Numbered from the stretch's first letter, positions 1 through 12,552 are shown. The stretch is DNA of 64,000 nucleotides from Polytrichum commune (GCA_950295325.1 OX485805.1:18647501-18711500), one strand, 5' to 3'. Numbers and translations: made by a program. Notes: generated by a model not told the origin, from the sequence alone.

Positions 1-111
1 GGTCTTTCCCAGGGGGGGGTAACTGGTGTTCTACTAGAGAATGCAGTGCGATAAAAGATAGGATCCCATTTAATCCTTCCATTTGTTTGTGTAGATCTTA
101 AGCTTGGAACA

Positions 112-172
112 AACACCATGAAGTTAGTGTAATTAGCTTGGGCTTCAACCACCACATTCACAAGACGTTGGC
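112..172 (-). repeat. Copy of part of ABC-F exon 10 in the next intron
   Basis: About 60 bp resemble exon 10 at 320-378, sharing for example CTTCAACCACCACATTC on the plus strand. The copy lies downstream of exon 10 in gene direction, inside intron 10. Its frame is interrupted, so it is read as a non-coding duplicate. Confidence 0.7.
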
Positions 173-277
173 ACACCAAATATTAACGCACAAAAAATCA
201 GATGTTTAATGTACTTTCGTAGTTTTAGGAACCCATTTATGATTGTAGAAATTATATAACAGATGAACTGCACTGAC

Positions 278-3200
278 CTCCAGGGGGAAGGTTGAAGGAC
301 AGATTGTTCACAAGTAGGCGACCATTGAAGCCCTTTTGAAGAGCTTGAGCTTCAACCACCACATTCCCAAGACGTGGTCCGGGTGGAAGGAACATAGATT
401 CCAATTTATCTGTCTTTTGATACTCGCTCGCCTTTTGCAACAGTTCCTCATACGCTCTCTCCCTTGCCTGCATGATGGCAACCCTCCCCTTTAGACCAAT
501 TATTTCTAAATCACTTCTGTGTGCTTCTTGTGAATTTATGATTTGTAAAAACACAAAGAGGAGCAACATGCTTAGAAACAGAGGGCATTGAGAGGAATGA
601 ATTAATACCATTTGTGTGTGAATATGAAAAGGTATAAATATTTTATTTAGAATTAGTTAAAAGCAATTCTTCTAAAGCAGGGGTCACCATCCAAACACTC
701 CAGGTTTTCTTTTTTTTCCCCAAAAACTTTATAAATTTCTTAAACTTAAAAATTGATAAACTCAAAAAAACTGAAGTATACCTTTCCCTTCTTCTGCTGT
801 CCCTTTGCATTCTGCCGAATCCATTCCAGCTCTCGTTGAATGTTTCGTTGCAGTGCGCTTTGTTGCTTCTCTTCTACATTCATGCGTTGTGCCTACACTT
901 GCACCAGACTTGGTTATAATTACAAATAACTGCAACAAGCAGTAGGTTGTAACTATAAAAGTAGAATCTATTATTTGTGCACTCATAAAAGTTACCACAA
1001 AAATCATAGAGAACTTTGAAGCATGGCACTGCATAAGAGCAAGTTACCCCCAGTGGAAAAACATTCTCTGAAAGAACAGCTTTCAAGGTTTTTTTGAGGT
1101 AAGGCTGTGTTCCCATCCCATCCACAAAGACCAGATATATTTTATGTCCTTGTTTTCCACTGATTATAGTGAGAGAGGCAACCCTCTAAACCCCTTCCGA
1201 CCCTTGAGAATTGAGGTCAAAGGACTTTCGAGGGTCATTTCTCTCTCTTCATAATCTCTCTGAAATGAGCATGTGGCATTGGCCCCAAAACCCTTGAAAG
1301 ATGATTAATGATAAAATCCTTTTACAGTGACCATAGGATAATTGAATTCTATGGAGACATACCTTGGAGTCAAGCCAAGAGGAGTAATTTCCTTCAAAAG
1401 GAATTCCTTGCCCTCTATCCAGCTCCAAAATCCATCCTGCCACCTGCCACATACAACATGTGAGGCTCTTGTGAATGCCTTAATTGCTCTTTTTGGTTTC
1501 AACACCTTTTTCTCCCCTTTTTTGTTTTTGGGGGAAATGGGGTGCCACCTCTGAATACTCAGGAGCAAAGGCAAGTTATGAAACATGCATCTCCAGCACA
1601 TGCAGGTCTTCCTATCATTAAATACACATGAATGTGTTCATGTTCAATGGTACAGAAAGGAATACTGACATTATCAAGGAAGTATCGGTCGTGCGTGATG
1701 GCCACAACTGTACCCTTAAATTCGGCAAGATACCGCTCCAGCCAAGCTACTGCTTCAGCATCCAGATGATTTGTGGGCTCGTCAAGTAGCAAAATATCTG
1801 GGGTCTACAAGAGGCAAAGCAATAGAAGTGGAATCGTCAGAAAAGGGAGGGGGAGGGTGACAAGCTCTTTTCCTTGCTTCAACAGAAAATAGGTACTGCT
1901 TTCTCTCTTTCCAGAGAAATAGTTTCGACTCGCAAGGTGGATGCCACAAACTTTGGACACTGTAAGTAGCAATGCCATGTTCACATAGCATGAACAATGA
2001 CGGTGGATTCTTTGTTCACCAGTTGTGTAATTCTTATGCGTGACCTTCCTACCACTTGATTTCCGGTGTCCCTACCATCTATGGTCCACCGAACCGAACC
2101 GAATCATAGTGGGGGTATCCGGGTGAACCGAAGATTTTCGACCAAGCATGTGGGAACCTACAGGCTTGCCATTGGGGGAGATTGGTGCCGGCCGATTGTC
2201 CGCGCCCATTCAAGGTGTTCACCTTTGATAGAAGGCAGACGTCGTCGGGGGCCCTATAATTCTCATAATTCCCATGTCGAAATTACATACGGACTTAGAT
2301 CAACTCGAAAATGAAGCAACTCCATAATTCACGCCAGTGGCAACATCGGAGTCGTCTTTCTCTTTTCCTAAAAGCTTGCAACTCTCAGAGGCAAGCGTCC
2401 ACCTTTTTATAGAAGAATAGAGCCTTTCGCAACTATTGAAGCATCACATATTGTTTCAGATGCCTCTCCCAACATGGGAAGGGCTGGCACAAGAACATGG
2501 GTCAAAATATATTTGACACTTTGAAATGCATCCTCACACTCTGGACTCCAAAGAAATTTGGAATTTATGTCTTGTGAGTGTATTTGACCACGGAAGAGAA
2601 ATCCTCTAGACCACTTCAATTGTGTATTTTTTGTGACTCTCAAAGGCAATTCCACCTTTCTGGAATAGAGCCTATCGCAACTATATTGAAGCATTACATA
2701 TTATTTTAAATGCCTCTCCCAACAAGGGACAGGCTAGCACAGGAACGTGTGTCAAAGCAAATTTGACATTCTGAATTGCGCCCTCACACTCTGGACTTCA
2801 AAGGAATTTGGCAATTATGTCCTGTGAGTGTATTTGAACATGGAGTAGAGATCGTGTACAAAACTTCAGTAGTTACATACCTGAAGCAAAAGACGGCACA
2901 GAGCAACTCGTCGAAGCTCACCCCCGCTCAGATTGGCAACTAATGCATCACCCGGAGGGCACCTCAGCGCATTCAAAGCACGCTGCAGTTCCACCAGAAA
3001 ATTGTCAACACATGCAGCCATGTCAAGATAAATTTCAGCCAAAATTGTGTTTTGATGATTTGAAGGCTACCTATTAGGATCAAGTTCCATCGGGGGGATG
3101 GCAAGCATGCCTACAAATGCTCCCCTCCATCGTAGACCCTCCCATCCATGCCCTCACAAGCTCTCGGGGCGTTTCCGTGAGGGGTGAGAATTTGTGCAAT

Positions 3201-6200
3201 CTGCACTATCTCGTCAATTTTGCCCATTCACACAGTAGGGTCGCCATCACCTTTTCAATTAACCTCAAAGCTATCCTCCAATCGAGACTCTTCATTTCAA
3301 GGACCTCACATTTTTGGAGCTTTGTATAGAAGGGGTGGGTCGAGAAATTTTAAGGCTTTGAGAAAGCAAGTTATTATTTCTTAGACATATCATAGGATCC
3401 AAATACTCAGTGTCACTCCCGAACCCCTCCAGAATACACTCAAGACTTGCTTCTTCAGGCAATCTGGCCGGTAGAGAATATTGACCGAGGAAAAAGTCCT
3501 TTGCTACAAAAAGTTTGCAAATTGAAGACCATTCTACCTACATGAAGAATCGGATCATGACATTAGAGTTATCCGTAAAGTCTCCGGATCAATCTCCCGG
3601 AGAGTTGGCTAAAAGGAGAGCTATGCATTAAGTCACCAAAGTATTCTTAAGGCTTAAATTAACATTCTAATGAGCTTCAGAAAACACATTCTCACCCAAT
3701 TTGTACCTGGTGCCCAATTTGCTCCATGGAACTTGACCCTTTACTCATTTTGCTTAGGTGAAGGTCTTGATAGGGTGCATTAAAAAATTCATCTTTCCAG
3801 TACTTTCAGAAAATTGGCACCTAAGGACACAAAGAAGTCTTTCTACCAGTTAACTTTTCCAAGTAATTTTGCAAACAAATGATATCGTTTAGAAGATGAG
3901 AAGGTGAGAAGAGAGTGGACCTACACACCTCAAGCTGTCGCTCAAGTTCCCAACCATTACAAGCATCAAGAGCATTTTGCAGCTGCTCCATCTTATTCAT
4001 GAGCTTGTCCATGTCAGCATCAGGATTCGCCATGTCAGCACTAACCTGCAACCATACAGAGATGTCCACTAGATATAAGAAAAATTCAGAAATCTGGAGG
4101 AGCCATCATAAGGGGCATGATCACATGGAGTCCTTGCACACTTGTAAAAGATTCACATTTTCCAACGCACCTTCTCAAAGTTCGATAAGAGAGTTCGTGT
4201 TTCAGCAAGTGCAGGCTGCATCATAGGGACATTGAAAATTAGCAGACGTTAATTTTAAAGGAAAGCTCACAAAATATTCAACACATAAGGATTACTTAAG
4301 TTATCACCATAACTCTCTGGGTCGAAGTGAATAGAGCTTCCATTGCATTCTCAAAAAAGGTATTTCTCACTCCCCAAAGAGTACTTTGTTATCAAGGAAA
4401 CAGACCTCAATATTTTCCATCACAGTCAACCCATCATTCAACTCAGGCTCCTGCAATGTCAAACAACTTAATCAGTAGTCTGCCAAGTTCTAGAATGAGT
4501 TTGCAAAATCCAGCCTTAACAAAGTTTGTCAAGGCTTACCTGAGCTCTTCTGCTCTCAATATAGCCCAAATAATACAGTACAAAGTACCTGGCATAGGTC
4601 CCAAACTTAATGAAATGATGATGGAATTCCACACTAATGCATCCACCAACGACCTCGTTACAGAAAATTCAGGTATACTTATTGCTTGCAGGCATTCTTT
4701 CCAAAAATTGATAAACCCTGGTAAAAGCCTACTGAAACTCTATGTGGCTCAGATCCAAAGGTAAAGAAAGGCTTTATGATAGTTTTGAATTCATACCTGT
4801 GCCAGGTACCCGAGTTTGATTCCAGGTTCCAAGTATAAATTGCCATCAAAATTCTTGTCGACTCCTGCCAGGATTTTCAATAGCGTTGACTTCCCAGCAC
4901 CATTGGGACCCAACACACCGATTTTGGCGCCAAGGTACATTCCAAGGCTGATGTTCTTCAGCAATTCTTTTCCCGTGGGTGTTACCTGTAAACAGATTCA
5001 CAATTTACTAACATTGCTGAGATTGAACAGGTGAATTAAACAGTCTATGTGGAAAAAATGAGTTCCAGAAATGCTTCATATGAGGTCAGCAATTTCAATA
5101 AGTTAGTTTCGGCGTTCAAAACTCCCTCTCTTCCCATAAACAATGTACCATCAATTTTACCATTTGGGAAATGCATGATATCTAACAGTGATTGAACATA
5201 GTTTGCAAATTGGATGGTACGTTCCCCAAATGGAAAAAATCATGTAGGCAAATAGTTGCCACCCATCCACCCAAAACCCAATTGAATTGCAAACCCATCA
5301 AACAGCCTACATGAACAATGTACTATCAATTTTGCCATTTCCTTCGAATTGCCTGACAAATGTGAAAAGATAAATCACATACTTCTTCAATTTCCAGCTA
5401 AATTCCAGCCCAATAGATGCAAATGTCAGCGCAACTGGGCAAATACACCCTAACCTCCCGTAATGTCACCCTCTGTAACGTCACTTCCTCTCTTATATCC
5501 CAAAAGACTAGAGAACAGATTTGCTTAGTTTAAATCTCCCTCCTTGTTGTCACATTTCCTTCTCATAAATCATGGACTTTTACATGAAAGAATCCACCAA
5601 AGAATTCAAACCGCACGCTCGCACACATCACATTGTCATCGTTGTCATTATTGTCACTATTGTAATGTCAACTTTGTGTTATTCCATACTGTCAAACATT
5701 ACACTAAATCTCCATTATCATGCATCCATGTTAACATGGCAAACCTCCTTAATACCATGTGCACTTTGGTTGCCGCAGGCATGATATTAAGGAGGTTAGA
5801 GTGTAACACTAGACCTTCTGAAGCTTATGCACACTGAGAACAGTGTACCAACAATTTTGCCAATCACATATCAGGCATTCCCCAAATGGCAGAAATCATG
5901 TGGGCAACTGGATGTCACGCATCTACTTAAAAACCAATTGAGAGTCATGCATCCATCATCGATTTTGCCAATTGGATGGAAAATCAATCAAATTGCCTAC
6001 TATATCGACTATTATATGCACCATCACTTTTTCCTTACAATTGCGTGACAAATTGAAAATTAAATTCCAGCCCAATGACTGCAACTGGGCAAGTAACGGC
6101 AGACTCTACGAAGCTTGTGGACACTGAGAAAAAATTTGTGTATCTCATTAGCATAGGCATTCCCCAAATACCAAATTTTATGTAAGCAATTGGATGGAAA

Positions 6201-7193
6201 ACCCATCAAATGACCTCCATGAGCAATGCACCATCAATTTTGCTATTGCTTTAGAATTCCGTGAGAAATATGAAGAACCATTTCATTTCCACTCCAAGAA
6301 ATGCTCATGTGACCGCAACAGGGCAAAAGACCGTTGACCTTCCAAAGCTTGTGCACACTGAGAATATGTTTTCCCGACCAACCCATCAAATTGCCAACCC
6401 AAACAATGCACCATCAATTTTTCCATTACCTTAGAATTGCATTAAAAATGTGAAGAGAAAAATCCTCAATTCTTCAATTTCCATTTAAATTCCACCCCGA
6501 GAGATGATGCAAATGCGAGGGCAAGCAGGTCAACGAAAAACTGACCTTCCCAAGCTTGTGCACACTGAGAATAATCTTGTGTAACTCATCCGTATACGCA
6601 TTCCCCAAATGGAAAAGAAATTATGTAGGCAATGGGACAGAAAACTAATCCAATTGCCTAAATGAACAAAGTACCATAGATTCTCCCATTCCCATAGAAT
6701 TGCGTGACAAATGCGAAAAGGAAAATTCCTCAATTCCTCAATTCTTTGATTACCAGCTAAATTCCACCTCAAGAGATGCTGCAAATGTGGGGGCAACCAG
6801 GGGCACCGAACCACAGACCTTCCGAAGCTTATGCACATTGAGGATGATTTTGCGTGTCTCATTAGCGTACGCACTGGCGGCCCCTTTCTCACCCGACCCC
6901 GCTCCTCCCCTGTCCTTCTGCACAACAGAACTACCGGAGCCTCCTCCTCCTGCCTTCTTGCTCCCCTTCTTGGCCATAGCCACCACGGACACATCCCCCC
7001 GCCTGCTGGCAGGAACAGGGGATGATCTCTGATGAAGCAATTCACTGCCATTGCTGATGAAATTTTTGGAGCTTCCTACATGGAGGCGCAAAGGGTCTCG
7101 TAGAGAACCTGCAGAGGACGAGGGCGAGGACGAATGGTGAAGGCGTGTTGTTGAGGGTGCCCCTCGCAGGAGCCTGGTGGTGAGCGTCGCCAT
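278..7193 (-). CDS. EttA-type ABC-F ATPase, plastid-targeted, 5' part of gene (exons 1-10)
   Basis: ABC-F proteins are soluble twin-ATPase factors that act on ribosomes; bacterial EttA gates the first peptide bond by binding at the E site. Exons read by frame and GT-AG: 7193-6819, 4985-4797, 4450-4406, 4215-4171, 4045-3929, 2982-2881, 1804-1670, 1443-1363, 892-782, 467-278. Exons 1-9 each end on a codon boundary; exon 10 ends in phase 1. They give about 463 residues. Exon 1 is Ser/Arg-rich, like a plastid transit peptide. Exon 2 has Walker [10 protein letters not shown], exons 3-5 the EttA arm, exon 6 the signature LSGGE, and exon 7 Walker [13 protein letters not shown] and H-loop THDR. Exons 9-10 form the interdomain linker, ending in PPGPRLG before ATPase domain 2, which lies outside the window. 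The ATG at 7193 is preferred; the open frame continues upstream only from a TTG. Similarity is closer to bacterial EttA than to Arabidopsis ABCF5 as I recall them. Plastid location is inferred. Confidence 0.88.
2400..2860 (-). mobile_element. Ty3/gypsy polymerase fragment, tandemly duplicated, in ABC-F intron 6
   Basis: The minus-strand translation of 2407-2580 contains [15 protein letters not shown] followed by [13 protein letters not shown]. This resembles the junction between reverse transcriptase and RNase H in Ty3/gypsy polyproteins (F.W...CE.AF..LK, then DAS..G.GA.L). A second, more decayed copy of the same stretch follows at about 2660-2850. No LTRs or other domains are visible. It sits inside the 900-bp intron between exons 6 and 7, so it is a relic carried by the gene. 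Confidence 0.6.
5150..6870 (-). repeat. Intron-1 tandem repeat carrying copies of the exon-1 3' end
   Basis: A unit of roughly 210-290 bp recurs through intron 1 of the ABC-F gene. Each full unit holds a copy of the last about 30-55 bases of exon 1: plus-strand 5810-5840, 6101-6170, 6335-6372 and 6541-6602, with the genuine exon end at 6819-6870. Intron-derived parts (gaattgcctgacaaatgtga, ccaaatggaaa..atgtaggca) recur between them and once more near 5225-5430. On the minus strand the copies still read, in frame, versions of [11 protein letters not shown]. The 6541 copy ends AAG|GTCAGT, and the 6335 and 5810 copies also keep AAG|GT. No convincing acceptor is seen before them. Confidence 0.8.
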
Positions 7194-7379
7194 AGCCAAG
7201 CTCTCGCTGCAACGGAACTGGAATGGAGCAGCAAGGGGGATGCAACAGTAGCCGGGGATGGATAAGGTGATACCTGAGGGGTGTCAGGGTTACGAAAACC
7301 GTAAACCCCCAGGTTTTCCATCCACTTCAGGGGTTTTGGGTGGATGAAGAGGATTTGAGCTCTTTGAGCTAAGGCCCAC
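7194..7379. other. Upstream region of the ABC-F gene
   Basis: This segment lies directly 5' of the ABC-F start codon and should hold its 5' UTR and core promoter. I see no confident TATA box. Part is moderately GC-rich, unlike the AT-rich surroundings. The dispersed repeat at 7380-7700 limits it on the other side. Confidence 0.4.
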
Positions 7380-7700
7380 GCCAAGGTATTTGAGCTATCC
7401 AAACTAAGGTAGATGGCTCTTAAATGGTTAGTTTTTCCAACTAGCCCACTTCTAGGACATGAAACATGCCATTCGTACGCCAATATGGTTACCAAATTCA
7501 GAATTTATGCCGTAGCCACTTCCCTCATAATTTTCTGAGCTCACATGAATATCTTGTGCTCATTAAATGGTCATATAGGTCCCCCCCAACCCAATTATGT
7601 TGGCTATTGAATCTAGAATGGTTATCATATTTTGTATACATACTCCAATCTCTTACAAACACATGTATTTTTGGTGTCAAAATTGAGCCTTTGCAGTTCT
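7380..7700 (-). repeat. Dispersed repeat, family R1, copy 1
   Basis: Reverse-oriented copy of a roughly 320-350-bp repeat found seven times in the window. Its reverse complement matches 13605-13945 over features such as the segment reading TTTAAGAGCCATCTAC (TTTAAGACCCATCTAC there), ATTATGTTGGC.ATT and the ACACC..TTTTTGGTGTC end. No coding potential or pol III boxes are recognised. Confidence 0.7.
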
Positions 7701-8864
7701 GCATGTAGGAAGCAATCAATCGCAAGGGTGGTTTCTACAATAAGAACCTCACTTCATGATAAAGGCATTTCAACTCACTGGCAGGATCACCGACCAAGAC
7801 AAAGGTCACCGACCAAGACAAAGACCATTGTCCACAATCTTGCATGCATTGTCATACTCACAAATTAGATAGACCCTACATAAACATAATGAAAACACAA
7901 ACAAACTAACTAACTAACTAAGTAGGTAGCTTGGGGGTAGCTTAGTTGAATGGCACAAATCATGGAAGAGGAACGCTGCAAACTCGGTTGAATTGGGGGG
8001 GGGGGGGAATGTTAAGGAAAAAAACGGAGGGTCACTTCTTCTTGGACCCTAGCTCTTTGATTTGGCCAATAATGTCCACATGAATTGTCCAATGTGACAA
8101 GTAGACCCAAATGGAGGTCATGTCAAGCTCCATTATTTTCTAAGCACCTATATTACTTTGAATGCTTCCCAAAACCCTATATTATTTATAACCTTGGCAG
8201 GGCCATATCAAGAGCCCTATACTAGAAGTAGTCTTTTTTAATGTGCAAATCATATAAATGGCCCCATATTTTTCTCTCCATATTTATAATACCCTTCCCC
8301 CCCCCCCCCCCCCTAATACCTTTCCCCAAGTATGCACCACAAAATTAGCCGATCCACCGCTAATGTTAGTTGAGACACGATTGCAAATAAAGGCACTATG
8401 TGGTCTCCAAGTTTACATTTGTGAGATCCATAAAGGACATTGCTATATCTAAACTGCAATTATGCAATAGTGTGGCACATCCGAGGGCCCTACCTCCCCT
8501 CAAAGTGGATGTATTTCCCTTGGTTCTTAATTCACTACTATTGGCCTTTTGACCTTTTGTCTCAATGTATGTACGTATACCACAATATGAACCTAAACAT
8601 TAATTCTATTTCTATCTTATGATTATGCTATAGACTGTAGTTGACAACAAAAAAGAAAATAGTCTTCGATTTGTCTCTCGGAATGCTTGGCCCTACAAAT
8701 GATGCAAGGTTGCTTGTAGAACTTTCCTATATAATATAGCCAATCATGGGGGTTTGTTTGATGCTAGCATAGGAATGGATAGTAACCTGCCTTATTTTCT
8801 TGGCAACTAGACTAGATATCCGCTCTTACGTTGGTTGATAATTTAGCACCAAGCTGGAAATCAC
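7701..8864. other. Intergenic, no gene seen
   Basis: No open frame here resembles a protein family. Visible features are simple: an AACT run near 7905, a poly-G tract at about 7998-8010 and a poly-C tract of about 20 bases at 8294-8313. Confidence 0.6.
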
Positions 8865-9135
8865 ATGGTTTCAAAATCCATGTACAATCTCAAGTTATGT
8901 CCGGAACAAGGGCGTGTTGAAAATGTATTTGGTGTTCTCAAAGAAATTTGGCATGAGTTGCTGGAGAAAACGATTCAAGCTTCATGTCATGAATCATGCT
9001 ATTGGATGTCTCCACCACATGTGTTATATTGCGCAATCATGTGCTCTATTGCACAATGTGCTCCTAAGTAAGCTAGTAGAGCAAAGCCACCCTAACCTCT
9101 ACCCACCCTCACTCCAATCTTTACAGCTCAATATT
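8865..9135 (+). pseudogene. PIF/Harbinger-type transposase relic (C-terminal DDE region)
   Basis: Frame one reads CPEQGRVENVFGVLKEIWHE, and the overlapping frame from 8914 reads KLHV...SCALLHNVLLSK. Together they resemble the end of HARBI1/DDE_Tnp_4 transposases (R.VE..FG.LK.R...LL.K...HV....ACC.LHN.L). A frameshift near 8950 separates the parts and no longer frame exists. No terminal repeats were found around it. This is an old fragment with no expected function. Confidence 0.55.
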
Positions 9136-10212
9136 GGATGACAATAAGGTATTTATAAATGGAAAACCAATTCCATGTTGCACTATGCCCCTCAATTGGC
9201 GATCATCCTTTATTTGTAGCCACCTTATTAATTATTAGATACATGTATGACCAACTACTAACTGGGGTCCAACTACTAGTAAACCAGATAAATATGTATT
9301 GATCAAGGCTAACATTTTCACAACTATCTGGGAAGCGATACTTGTGTAACAAGTGGGGATGGGTGAACATTAAACCTCCCCCTAGGAGATTTTACGGGGA
9401 TGGTCATGGTTGGGACAAGGGTTAGGGCTTGCGACCCATAACCCCTCGGGAAGCCCTTGACACAAATTTCTAATTATTTTTGAACCTGACCGAAAAATGT
9501 TGCATGCCCCACTCACCTTCAAAAAAAACTTGCCCTTGCATTCTTAAAGGCCGCTTGTCTGTAAAACCCATTATTGAGTGCACCTCACCTTTAAGGTCCA
9601 AAAGTGAACATATATATATATATATATATATATGTTCACTTTCACTTAGTAAATAAGTAACCAACTAAGATTTCATTTTCAAATGGGAATCATCAATAAA
9701 AGCATGTGAGTCACTTGGAAGTTACGAATATTAAAAAATCCTCATTACCACTGAGGTTATAATTTATGTGATTTAGCCTTTGTCATTTAAAAAATGAACT
9801 TGAAATAATGTGGTGTTTTTAGCTAAATTATTTTATAATCTTTTAGTTGATGTCTTCTCCTTTCACAAGTATCCATACATCCTTTCTATATATATAGCCA
9901 ACTTTTCTATTAGTTTGTGATGTGTGTGGCCACTTGTAGACCATGATTATAAATGTTGGGCTATTATTTTATAATAGGGGCATTGCTCACTACATCAAAG
10001 CATACATGTAGCCTTGGATTTCTTCCATGTACAATTAGAAGTCGCCACCCAAATTGACAAACAAGTTATGTGCATTCGTCAAATATTCTCTTTGATTCAT
10101 CTAAATGTAGCCACCTTAGACTCCACACAAAATCTCAAGGTCACCACCTTGATTGCTTTTGAACTCAACATGTAGCCAAACCTACTACTCTTTTTTGAAC
10201 TAATAATAAGGG
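9136..10212. other. Intergenic, no gene seen; contains AT palindrome
   Basis: AT-rich non-coding sequence. At 9602-9642 the run AAAGTGAAC(AT)nGTTCACTTT forms a perfect palindrome able to extrude as a hairpin. Nothing else is recognised. Confidence 0.6.
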
Positions 10213-10220
10213 TTGGAAAG

Positions 10221-10543
10221 CAATGTGTATTTTTGACAAAGTTTTTGCAAGTTTTTATCATTTGACACGCAAAAACTTGCACAAAAATGAGATGCATGTC
10301 AATTGACACGCAAAGTTTAGATTTTGACATGTAGTGTGACTTGTGGGGAAAAAAAAAAGAAAAAAAAGTCAATTAATACTTTAGAAATTGAAATGACATG
10401 TACTACTAAGCATGTGACATTGAGGTGACATATTAGAAGAAAATGTAGATGTCAATTGACATTCATTTTTGTTTTAGAAACGTCACGTGACACTTTGAAT
10501 TTGAAGTTGAACGTCAAATGAAATTTGTCAAACATACACACTG
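10221..10543. mobile_element. hAT-like MITE with CARTGTGTAT termini
   Basis: The left end CAATGTGTATTTTTGACAAA is inverted at the right end (CAGTGTGTATGTTTGACAAA on the reverse strand). Flanks TTGGAAAG (10213-10220) and CTGGAAAG (10544-10551) match at 7 of 8 bases, as expected for an 8-bp hAT duplication. The interior has no coding capacity and repeats GTCAATTGACA-like motifs. A relative lies inside the hAT relic at 25505-25669. Confidence 0.7.
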
Positions 10544-10686
10544 CTGGAAAGCAGTGTGGACAAGCTATAAGGAATTTGCAATCTGTTCATGTGGAGGAAG
10601 TGGTTATGGACGGATCCCAAGCAAATTGACTTTGTTCTACTTAACTAATTTATGTCAAATTATTGCTTCATCTTCAATGTTCATCC

Positions 10687-10912
10687 TAGTGATCGGGGAG
10701 ATTTTTGAGCATAATTGGTTGAGATCCTAGTGTTTGCAAGTCCAACCGGTTACATGTTCACATCCTCTGGTTTTCCTTTATTAAATTGGGGTATATCCTA
10801 TAAATTCCTTTAAAATGATCGGTAATTTTCCTACAGTCTTGAACTTCAACCGGTTATTTCTCAAACTCAACCAGTTCATTTGTAACTAACTGCCGGTTTT
10901 TCCTGATCATTG
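10687..10912 (+). mobile_element. hAT-like MITE, family M1 (GATCGGGGAG termini), copy 1
   Basis: The 226-bp element has inverted ends TAGTGATCGGGGAG and CAATGATCAGGAAA (reverse strand). An exact 8-bp duplication, GTTCATCC, flanks it at 10679-10686 and 10913-10920. Other copies lie at 30157-30631 (outer), 30337-30568 (nested) and 33638-33967. The interior contains repeated CCGGTT motifs and no open frame. Confidence 0.9.
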
Positions 10913-10920
10913 GTTCATCC

Positions 10921-12552
10921 GGCAACTGAAAGCTTCTTCAAAGTGCCTTCACGTTTGGCCAGTGCTGAGTGAACAAAAGAAATTTAGTCAACACTGCCCC
11001 TACGGACCTTTTTTTCTTTTAATAGTGCAATGTTCCAGTCACTCCTTGGCATTGTTTATTACAATATGGATTTCCATGCAAAATGTTCAATATATTGGCT
11101 CAAATCTTCATTCTGAATTGGTGATTAAGAAAAATGAGTGAGCCCATCTGTAATTGCGATAAACATCTCATTGATTTAGTGTGGTTCACATTATTCATCA
11201 TCAAACCACACAAATTGTCTGGCAATCACAGAGTGTGTCATGCATATGAGCACCACTCCAGTGAACATGCCACACCAATTTCAATGCGACACTAAATTAT
11301 ATTTCAAGTGGGCATCCACATGAAGACCTAAAGACAGGACTCCGTGAAGTTTCACCATTTCATGAGCATTTTCGAAATTGGGACCTTGGTGGCACCAAAC
11401 CTCAGGACATGGATCATCACCCTTGGAGTCACTGTTGGGAGGATTTCACTTGAATTTACAGTTGTAGGCTTCATATTGCGGTGGCTATAAACCGTCATCA
11501 GCAACAAGGTCGAACTGGTTACACCTACGACAGGTGAAAGAGGTGTGCAATCACTGCAATTACACCCTTTCAAAGTAACCTATGGACGTTGAAAATTGGG
11601 ATACTGAGAATCTATCTACATAGTTATGAAACTTTATCCAGTTTACCTCTGTATTCACAAACTCATTTTATTAGGTTTCTTAAAAAAATTCTCAGTACTT
11701 ATTCAAGGGAAGCGCTCACTTCCCAAAACACTAATGAAACTCCAGAAACCTCCCACTCTACAAGCAAGGCACTTCGCTGCAAGGCCATGACTCCATGTTT
11801 TGTCCACTTTGCCAAATCCTATTTCCTTGCGTGGTAAATTGCTTAAACTTCCTGCTACTTGTCATTTTCATCCACAGATACTATGGAAGGAACAATATGT
11901 TGACTTTCTGATGAACGATATGTTGAATTTCACCAAGTCGATTGTGATGAATTTGTTTATGAGACCGGGCTGTTGCATATTACACATTCCTCTGAAAACA
12001 AACTGCGAAGTGTTGTACTCACAGATAGGGAACACAAAGACAAACAAGAATTTCTGGTCATTATCCCTGTAACAAGCGGTATGGAAAATTCATTGCCCCT
12101 CAGTGACCACACACTAAATTTGGTCTCATACTAAACATGTGGCATCAACAGGGTTTTGTCATTGATAAATCCTGGAAACGTTTGCCAATAGGTAGCTTCA
12201 AGAAGCTGAAAATCAGAAATAGGCGGATTGTTACCAACACTCTGCACACTAGGCTGGAAGCAAGAGACCTAGACAGCCGAATTTACATAGCATACTACTA
12301 CTTGTTACAGTAGATTACATCCTAAAAATTTATGCAACCCTAAATTGTCACATCATCATTTCATTTTCCTAACTACATCTTGTGACATACTACACCATCC
12401 AGAAAATGGAACAAGAACAAAATCATCAATTTACTAAGGTGATGTTTTTACTCTTTGATAGTCTCAGTGAGTTCTCACAAAAACCACTCCAAACTGTAAA
12501 AGCTAGCAGCAGTAGATATTGCGGCCAATTTCCAGTGGCTTCAGTCATGGAA
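10921..12552. other. Intergenic between MITE and CASP-like gene, no gene seen
   Basis: About 1.6 kb without a recognisable coding region. The part next to 12553 should hold the 3' UTR and polyadenylation signals of the CASP-like gene; no canonical AATAAA was identified with confidence. Confidence 0.6.

Noticed and set aside
2066-2314. 82-codon plus-strand open frame in ABC-F intron 6
   Set aside because: No recognisable motif, lies in an intron of an opposite-strand gene, and has no splice or start support.
7194-7199. Upstream start at 7199 for the ABC-F gene
   Set aside because: The codon is TTG; the first ATG in frame is at 7193.
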